The translations under genes and the position numbers were made by a program. The notes beneath the pieces are model-generated. The model was given only the letters and a program-made list of their open reading frames with translations. It was not told the origin of the DNA and did not search any database. Shown one piece after another: positions 26,237-30,442 of a DNA stretch of 30,442 bases (positions within the stretch are counted from its first letter, which is position 1; each line of letters starts with the position of its first letter). The DNA is from an uncultured Spartobacteria bacterium. Its GTDB lineage: Bacteria; Verrucomicrobiota; Verrucomicrobiia; Chthoniobacterales; JAATET01. The stretch spans positions 1 through 30,442 of the forward strand of contig CALGTD010000082.1 of the NCBI GenBank assembly GCA_937901895.1, read 5' to 3'.

Positions 26237-26607
26237 CTAGCCGCCGAGCTCTCCTGCGTGCCGCGCCGCGATCACCTGAAACGGGGTAACGAGTGCGTTT
26301 CCAGACACCCGCTTTCAGAAATCCCCCGCCAGCTCCTTGGCTCGTAACACAGTGGAACTATCCTCGAGGTTCGGCAGCTCAAGGCGGGTCGGCAAGGTTC
26401 CGTCAACCGCGGGACGATAGGCCAGGGGCAGCATGTCGTAGGATGGAGCCAACCTGAGCGAACAGCGTTCCCGCAAACCAGGCTCACATTGCCCTAGTGC
26501 ATATCCGTATTGGCAATGAACTGCGCAAAAGCCGCAGGCAGCCGAAGCGCGTCGTCATTTTTGGTCTTTGCCCGCTCGTTAAGATCGAGCCCCTCGCAGT
26601 ATCTTCG
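26237..26607 (-). pseudogene. HipA/YjjJ-type serine kinase, C-terminal remnant
   Basis: No intact frame exists, but minus-strand translation gives two adjoining pieces of one family. The first, from 26607 down, reads LPAAFAQFIANTDMH, a TAG stop at 26496-26494, then GNVSLV; HipA-family kinases have an intact I/F-x-N-T-D-M-H-x-G-N-L-S motif here. After a shift of frame near 26453-26475 the second piece reads LAPSYDMLPLAYRPAVDG, then LEDSSTVLRAKELAGDF, with a TGA at 26317-26315, and ends at TAG 26239-26237. LAPxYDMLPxxY is the hallmark following the metal-binding motif. So there are two nonsense codons and one frameshift. The N-terminal three quarters of the gene are missing: the remnant begins 3 nt beyond the M28 peptidase stop. 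It is not functional. It fills most of the 423-base gap 26188-26610. Confidence 0.82.
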
Positions 26608-26610
26608 CGG

Positions 26611-27522
26611 CTACTGACTCAGCCAATGCTCAATGGCATCGCCGATGCACCGGGCAGCCTCACCCATTCGATCGTAGTCGAGCTTTTCCGGAGTATCGCT
26701 GGGGAGGTGGTAGTGCGCGTTTCGAAAGAGTGCGGTGTCGGTGATCATGATCGCGGGAAAACCGCATTCCCAAAAACTCAGGTGGTCCGAGAGTTCCATT
26801 TCAGGAAGTTCCAGGGCGATGGCCGGGACGCACCCGTCAAAGCGTTCCGCGAATCGACGAGCCCACGGCATGGATGGTCCATTGCCGACAACGGCGAGGA
26901 AATTGCCGACCGTCGGATCGAAAGTTTCCGGAAGGTTCAATCGAGACACATCGACCGGTAGCGACTGTGTCCCTGGCTCATCGAAGAAAACGCCGAGGCT
27001 CTCGAGACAGATCATCGCCGAGATCGCTTCCTTCCGAGCTGAACAATCGTGCGCGAAAACGCGGCTTCCCATCGTCGACGTCAGGAAGTGCGGAGGTTCC
27101 TCATTGGTGAAGGCGACAAAGCGCAGGCGAGCGAGGCCCTTGTGATTTGAAAACCTCCGGGCGAGCGCCAACATCATCGCGACCGCCGAGGCATTGTCGT
27201 CCGCACCGGGAGTTCCAGGCGCGGAGTCGTAATGCGCTCCGAGGAGTAGGTGCGGAACGCCGGGATCGAACCCCTTGCTTGTGGCGTCCAGGTTCCGGCA
27301 CGGGACTCCCGCCGCATGGAAAGTCTGCTCGCGCACAGAAAGTCCCAGAGCCGTGAGCCCTGCCCGGATGTAATCGGCCGCTGCTTGCAGCGCGAGCGGT
27401 TTGAGCGTGCTGCGCTCGCCGAGGTTTGTGAGTTCACGGACGTGGCGTTCGAGTTCGCGTATGGGATCCGGCATGAATGGAATATGCACGCGTAAGGAGA
27501 CAACCATAGTCACCTGTCCCAC
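26611..27522 (-). CDS. M28-family zinc aminopeptidase-like protein
   Basis: This is a 303-aa protein with the M28 di-zinc peptidase core: GAHYDS (His97, Asp99), GADDNASA (Asp108 bridging zinc), FTNEE (Glu141 catalytic, Glu142 ligand), MICLESLG (Glu174, where many relatives have Asp) and NAHYHLPSDTPEKLDY with His272. It should remove N-terminal residues or dipeptides, or act as a glutaminyl-cyclase-like enzyme; specificity is not visible. GTG 27522 has AGGAG 8 nt upstream (27531-27535 on the opposite strand), which supports it. ATG at 27474 would give the family's usual N-terminus and is the alternative. There is no clear signal peptide. It stands alone, with a hipA remnant directly after its stop. 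Confidence 0.88.
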   Translation of the reverse strand: MGQVTMVVSLRVHIPFMPDPIRELERHVRELTNLGERSTLKPLALQAAADYIRAGLTALGLSVREQTFHAAGVPCRNLDATSKGFDPGVPHLLLGAHYDSAPGTPGADDNASAVAMMLALARRFSNHKGLARLRFVAFTNEEPPHFLTSTMGSRVFAHDCSARKEAISAMICLESLGVFFDEPGTQSLPVDVSRLNLPETFDPTVGNFLAVVGNGPSMPWARRFAERFDGCVPAIALELPEMELSDHLSFWECGFPAIMITDTALFRNAHYHLPSDTPEKLDYDRMGEAARCIGDAIEHWLSQ

Positions 27523-27530
27523 CCGTCAGA

Positions 27531-27535
27531 CTCCT
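27531..27535 (-). promoter_or_regulatory. Shine-Dalgarno of the M28 gene
   Basis: AGGAG on the minus strand is 8 nt before GTG 27522. It favours that start over the in-frame ATG codons at 27507 and 27474, which lack one. Confidence 0.55.
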
Positions 27536-27616
27536 GCGACAGAGCGATCCCGTCGGATCCCGCATCCGTCGGTTGCCGGGTCGGCTGTTTGCCCGGAAAG
27601 GCGCGACTGGCGGGCA

Positions 27617-27636
27617 TCCGCTTTTCGAAAAGCGGA
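27617..27636. repeat. perfect 20-bp palindrome
   Basis: TCCGCTTTTCGAAAAGCGGA is fully self-complementary and lies 95 bp upstream of the M28 start. It could be a dimer-bound operator for that gene or a hairpin. It is not followed by a T-run on either strand, so a terminator is unlikely. Confidence 0.7.
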
Positions 27637-27907
27637 GCCTCGATTGCTTGCGCACCAATTCTGAGCGGCGCGGGCACCGATCACGTCACCGTTCTCACGA
27701 CCATTGCCGGCCACCGGACGAGAGACACCGCGCGGCAGCGGTATCATTTCGCCCTCCTCATTCTCACGGCACTGGAAGCAGCTGCCGTATGGCACAAGGG
27801 GCGCAAACTGGCGATGTGACCCCCCCAGAGAGGCTCGATGGGCTCGTAGGGCTTCCCCATCTTGCGGCTCTATAGGCCTGTTTAGCACAATGGTTTTAGC
27901 ACAGTCT

Positions 27908-27943
27908 CCAAAATCAGAACAGAGCTCCCGCATGGAAGCTCTG
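27908..27943 (-). terminator. probable intrinsic terminator of tRNA-Ala
   Basis: On the minus strand, 18 nt after the tRNA 3' end, CAGAGCT and AGCTCTG form a perfect 7-bp stem around a 10-nt loop (27920-27943). It is followed by TTCTGATTTTGG, a broken T-rich tract. Position and orientation fit termination of the tRNA transcript; the T tract is imperfect. Confidence 0.55.
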
Positions 27944-27961
27944 CTTCTTTGACCAATGAAA

Positions 27962-28037
27962 TGGTGGAGCCTAGGGGATTCGAACCCCTGACCTCCTCAA
28001 TGCCATTGAGGCGCTCTACCAACTGAGCTAAGACCCC
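27962..28037 (-). tRNA. tRNA-Ala(GGC)
   Basis: The 76-nt gene folds as a full cloverleaf on the minus strand. The acceptor arms are GGGGTCT and AGGCTCC with the G3-U70 wobble that identifies alanine tRNAs. The D-arm is GCTC/GAGC, the anticodon arm CCTCA/TGAGG around loop ATGGCAT (anticodon GGC), and the T-arm AGGGG/CCCCT around TTCGAAT. The discriminator is A and the CCA end is encoded in the DNA. All arms are intact. Confidence 0.97.
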
Positions 28038-28045
28038 TGAAAAGG

Positions 28046-28075
28046 ATTCTCATCGAAATTTCGATGAAGGAACAA
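28046..28075 (-). promoter_or_regulatory. likely tRNA-Ala promoter with a palindromic spacer
   Basis: On the minus strand TTGTTC (28075-28070) and GAGAAT (28051-28046) are spaced by 18 nt and end about 8 nt before the tRNA 5' end. Both hexamers are weak matches (three and four of six). The spacer is almost entirely a perfect 18-bp palindrome, TCATCGAAATTTCGATGA (28050-28067). The palindrome is certain; the promoter reading is an inference from position. Confidence 0.45.
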
Positions 28076-28213
28076 CGCGGATGTCGCGACCATTCCGGCC
28101 CGGTCCGCCAGTTTCCTCCACCAGATCCGGTGAGTGGGAAACCCTATGGGGTTGAAAAGCACCCGGCAAGCGAAAAGACGCTGCTCTTACCATCCCCATA
28201 CCAGGACGGGGAG

Positions 28214-28714
28214 TCACGCGGCATCCGATGGAAGCTCACTCAACAACGCGTGGAGATCGAGGGACTTCGTAAACATCGCGAGATCCCCATCGGGCGTGCG
28301 CGGCCATTCCGACCGGGGACGGTCCCAATACAACTCGACGCCGTTCTGATCGGGATCGCGAAGGTAGATAGCCTCGCTCACTCCGTGGTCGCTCGCTCCC
28401 TCGAGCGGGATTCGGGCATCCACACAACGACGCAACGCATCGGCCAGTCCCGCTCGCGACGGATAAAGAATGGCCAGATGGTAAAGCCCCGTGGTCCCTG
28501 CGGAAGGAGGGGAGCCACCAAGGCTTTCCCATGTATTGAGCCCGATGTGATGGTGATAACCGCCGGCCGATAGGAAGGCCGCTCCCGTCCCGTAACGCTG
28601 GGTCAGCGAGAACCCAAGGACATCGCAATAGAACCGCAGTGCGCGATCGAGATCCGCCACCTTGAGATGCACATGACCGATGGAAACCTTCGGATCGATG
28701 GGTCGAGGATTCAT
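28214..28714 (-). CDS. VOC-family (glyoxalase / extradiol dioxygenase fold) protein
   Basis: This 166-aa cytoplasmic protein has one vicinal-oxygen-chelate module of two paired beta-alpha-beta-beta-beta units. It starts with IGHVHLKVADLDRALRFYCD, the second unit begins at GLYHLAILYP, and it closes with LRDPDQNGVELYWDRP. Candidate metal ligands are His14, His79 and Glu127, matching the His-His-Glu set of Fe or Mn dioxygenases such as CatE-like proteins. A YHHHIGLN strand at 53-60 is typical of that subgroup. The reaction is not defined by sequence. ATG 28714 begins 12 residues before the fold. The frame continues upstream to GTG 28912, which overlaps the membrane-protein stop (GTGA), but the extra 66 residues are Arg/Pro-rich and unlike the family. 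Confidence 0.88.
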   Translation of the reverse strand: MNPRPIDPKVSIGHVHLKVADLDRALRFYCDVLGFSLTQRYGTGAAFLSAGGYHHHIGLNTWESLGGSPPSAGTTGLYHLAILYPSRAGLADALRRCVDARIPLEGASDHGVSEAIYLRDPDQNGVELYWDRPRSEWPRTPDGDLAMFTKSLDLHALLSELPSDAA

Positions 28715-28908
28715 GATCGACGCATCGCGCCTCGCCTGCGCCGAATCAACAGGAAACGCCGGTGCAGGTCGCAACCCTGAGAATTCCGGGTTTGGAACGC
28801 GGCTTCCGCCAACAATCGCAGGGACGTTGTGCCGGCGTTCCGCACCCGTCCCGCGCAATCCCGCCACTCGCACTCCCCAGAGATTACGCCCGCGTCGATC
28901 TTCCGGCT

Positions 28909-29409
28909 TCACCGGAGCGAAAGGATGTCCTGTTCGGAAATCCTTCGAAACGAGAGCTTGTAGCCTTCGTAGATCGCGATTCCGTAAAAGAGGAGATCGA
29001 TGGGCGAGAAGGTATCCGCCATTGCACCGGGAACCAGCGAGTAATCGATATCAGGGATCAACTCGAACACTGAAATTCCCTCTTCCTTGCTCACAAATCC
29101 CAGGAGCGAAAAAAAGTTTCCGAGAAGGCATCCCATTAGCGAAAGCACGGCTCCCACGATCCCGTAAATGGTATCGATGCCTTTCCCAAGGCGAACGGCA
29201 AATCCCACCGCGAACCCGACACCAACCGCCATCCAACCGATCTGGTATTCTGTCGCAACCGTGATGGCCGCCCAAATGATCGCGGAAATCAGGGCCGCTC
29301 CCACGCCCGCGAGAATGGCAATCAACAAATTCTGCTTCAGCCGCAACCGGGCTAGAATTTCCATTTGTTCGTGAGGCTGCAGGGTGGGGTCTTGTGGTGG
29401 GTTTTCCAT
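28909..29409 (-). CDS. small multi-pass membrane protein of unknown function
   Basis: This 166-aa protein has a charged N-terminus rich in Glu, Gln and Pro (1-25), hydrophobic segments at about 28-50, 58-73 and 79-105, and a weaker one near 138-150. The middle segment carries MAVGVGFAVGFAVRLGKGID and LSLMGCLLGNFFSLLGFV, a pattern I associate with conserved hypothetical membrane proteins of Bacteroidetes and Verrucomicrobiota without known function. ATG 29409 has no strong Shine-Dalgarno site. It lies 194 nt upstream of the VOC gene on the same strand; linkage is uncertain. Only the membrane topology can be stated with confidence. Confidence 0.72.
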   Translation of the reverse strand: MENPPQDPTLQPHEQMEILARLRLKQNLLIAILAGVGAALISAIIWAAITVATEYQIGWMAVGVGFAVGFAVRLGKGIDTIYGIVGAVLSLMGCLLGNFFSLLGFVSKEEGISVFELIPDIDYSLVPGAMADTFSPIDLLFYGIAIYEGYKLSFRRISEQDILSLR

Positions 29410-29669
29410 AAATTTTCACGGTCGATCCCTTGGGCGGACAACGATCCCGTGGGCAGAAATCGAGACCTTCATTCCGCTCTGCCAAGGGTCGGAAAAGACA
29501 GGCCCGGAAGGTGGTTATTGTTACCGATTGAGAATTGCGTCCCGGTGGCCGGTGCACGCGGAGATGTCAAACCCCGAAAAAGATGGCGGTGCTGCACCCT
29601 TTGTTTCCGAAAGCATCCAATCCTGAGACCGGAGGACATGGGCGCCGGGAACGTGCCGGACGTCCCGGT

Positions 29670-30041
29670 TCAACCGCCGCTTCGTTTCGGGGTGATCTGC
29701 CAAAGGAGGATTTTCCAGTCCGCTCCCTTGCGAATGAAGTGGGACGCTACATGAAACTCTCCGTCAACCTGCCGGCCATCCACGACGATGCTCTCGAAGC
29801 AGGAGTAACTCAGAATTGGCGACTCCGGGTTCCCGTGAAGGCGGGCATCCTTCATTTCGAATTTCCTGAGATGGAGGCGCTCAAAGAGATCCTCGAGAAC
29901 GTCCTCTTTCGACAACCTCCCGAAATAATTGATCTCCACAAACGCCTCATCGAGGAGAACGGCGAGATCCTCCTTCCTCCGGGAAAGCCACGCCTCACAG
30001 CGCCGTTTCTCGATCGCGATAAGAACCTCCAACAAGTCCAT
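29670..30041 (-). CDS. NTF2-like (DUF4440/SnoaL-type) protein
   Basis: This is a 123-aa protein from ATG 30041; a TTG at 30062 would add seven residues. The pattern LEVLIAIEKRRCEAWLSRR, then LLDEAFVEINYFGRLSKEDVLEDL, and the strand pairs DGRQVDGEFHVASHF and WKILLWQITPK, matches the cone-shaped NTF2-like fold of the DUF4440 group: an N-terminal helix, an aromatic strand, then a long curved sheet. Such proteins range from small hydrolases to ligand binders and immunity proteins, so no activity is claimed. Its start overlaps the doubtful membrane ORF upstream by 47 nt. No signal peptide. Confidence 0.72.
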   Translation of the reverse strand: MDLLEVLIAIEKRRCEAWLSRRKEDLAVLLDEAFVEINYFGRLSKEDVLEDLFERLHLRKFEMKDARLHGNPESPILSYSCFESIVVDGRQVDGEFHVASHFIRKGADWKILLWQITPKRSGG

Positions 30042-30240
30042 CCTTCTCGAACGCCGGATCAAAGGCCCGGATGCTGGATACTAATCGATATCCCAGAAAG
30101 ACCTCGATCAACAGCGCTCCGGCAATCAGAAACGGCAAGCCTCTGCGAAGATCTCTCCCGAGCTTTTGGGAAGCCACCGACAGGGCGACGACTCCCAGGG
30201 TAACCCCAGCCAGCAGAAACGAGGTATCGAGGAGACCCAT
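29995..30240 (-). CDS. possible small two-helix membrane protein
   Basis: An 81-codon frame from ATG 30240 predicts two hydrophobic helices (MGLLDTSFLLAGVTLGVVAL and LPFLIAGALLIEVFLGYRLV) joined by a basic loop, an inside-loop topology by the positive-inside rule. It ends inside the NTF2-like gene, overlapping it by 47 nt, on the same strand. No Shine-Dalgarno site is evident and I know no homolog. The regular helices make it more than a random frame, but it remains doubtful. Confidence 0.4.
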   Translation of the reverse strand: MGLLDTSFLLAGVTLGVVALSVASQKLGRDLRRGLPFLIAGALLIEVFLGYRLVSSIRAFDPAFEKDGLVGGSYRDRETAL

Positions 30241-30442
30241 TGACCATCAATCTCGAAGCCGTCCATTCGGAAAGCCAGCCTCCGTGGAAGGGGCACAAAG
30301 AGACGCGAAATGCCGCGATGTCATCTGGCTGCCGCGGTTGTTCCCGCGCGCTCGTTCGTTAGAAGGAGACTCCAAACGAACGAAACCGGCTCTTCGCTGA
30401 ATCGAGTGGGTAGTTGGGAGGTGAACTGAATCGAGGCGCCGG
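30241..30442. other. window end with an 8-bp inverted repeat
   Basis: No gene is supported here. CGTTCGTT (30353-30360) and AACGAACG (30375-30382) form an 8-bp stem around a 14-nt loop that itself contains GGAG and CTCC. It may be an operator or promoter element for the minus-strand genes or for a gene beyond the window. Confidence 0.4.

Larger units (their letters stand above)
27523..27961. other. gene-poor region between M28 gene and tRNA-Ala
   Basis: This region of 439 bases has several open frames in both directions (longest 135 codons on the minus strand, 27933-27526), but none has a recognisable family or sensible hydrophobic composition. It contains a perfect 20-bp palindrome (27617-27636), the likely terminator of the tRNA (27908-27943), and a short stretch resembling the D-arm and anticodon of tRNA-Trp (about 27881-27914). 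I read the rest as decayed sequence. Confidence 0.5.

Noticed and set aside
27526..27933. A 135-codon minus-strand frame ending 3 nt before the M28 start, as in an operon.
   Set aside because: It begins inside the tRNA terminator hairpin, is poor in hydrophobic residues, resembles no family and contains the 20-bp palindrome in its middle.
28715..28912. 66-codon N-terminal extension of the VOC protein from GTG 28912, which overlaps the upstream stop.
   Set aside because: The overlap looks like translational coupling, but the extension is Arg/Pro-rich, unlike the family, and the start lacks a Shine-Dalgarno site.
1..30442. CRISPR arrays, insertion sequences or direct terminal repeats.
   Set aside because: I saw no regularly spaced repeats, no transposase motifs and no flanking repeats in the window.

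Overview
The window looks like a chromosomal segment of a GC-rich member of the Verrucomicrobiota, from the Chthoniobacter / Terrimicrobium / Opitutus side of the phylum. The main reason is the block at 10974-17442: a PEP-CTERM beta-strand-repeat protein followed by the four-gene set known as the Verru_Chthon cassette (proteins B, C, D, A). Many secreted sulfatases, LamG domains and ATGA/GTGA start-stop overlaps fit the same phylum.

Region 1 (216-8724, plus strand) is a tight six-gene operon. It holds a GldA-like ABC ATPase, an ABC-2 permease, a GldG-like auxiliary membrane protein and a DUF4340 protein. These are followed by a GT4 glycosyltransferase with a C-terminal helical-barrel-like half and a GH130 glycoside phosphorylase/hydrolase. 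Region 2 (9112-10832) is a BlaI-type repressor overlapping an M56 (BlaR1-type) membrane metallopeptidase whose extracytoplasmic part is a DUF4019-like domain instead of a penicillin sensor.

Region 3 (10974-26187) is an almost gapless 15.2-kb run of 11 plus-strand genes: PEP-CTERM protein, cassette proteins B, C, D, A, an exported protein of unknown function, a beta-lactamase-fold serine hydrolase, three Cys-type sulfatases and a LamG protein with a large unrecognised C-terminal half. The longest internal gap is 29 nt. A palindrome of the BlaI/MecI/CopY operator form (TTTACATGTGTAAA) sits 39 bp after the M56 gene and about 90 bp before this run, so the BlaI/M56 pair may control it. The four cassette proteins match the type II secretion minor pseudopilins GspI, GspJ, GspH and GspK one to one in their N-terminal and local sequence features. 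My leading hypothesis is a dedicated pseudopilus-tip complex, co-expressed with a sortable surface protein and a sulfated-glycan degradation set, under an envelope-sensing proteolytic switch.

Region 4 (26188-30442, minus strand) is looser and looks like a region of gene decay. It holds a broken HipA/YjjJ-type kinase remnant directly abutting the end of an M28 peptidase gene, a tRNA-Ala(GGC) with a likely terminator and a palindrome inside its probable promoter, a VOC-family protein, a small membrane protein, an NTF2-like protein and a doubtful tiny membrane ORF.

All family names come from reading motifs by eye; no database search was possible.
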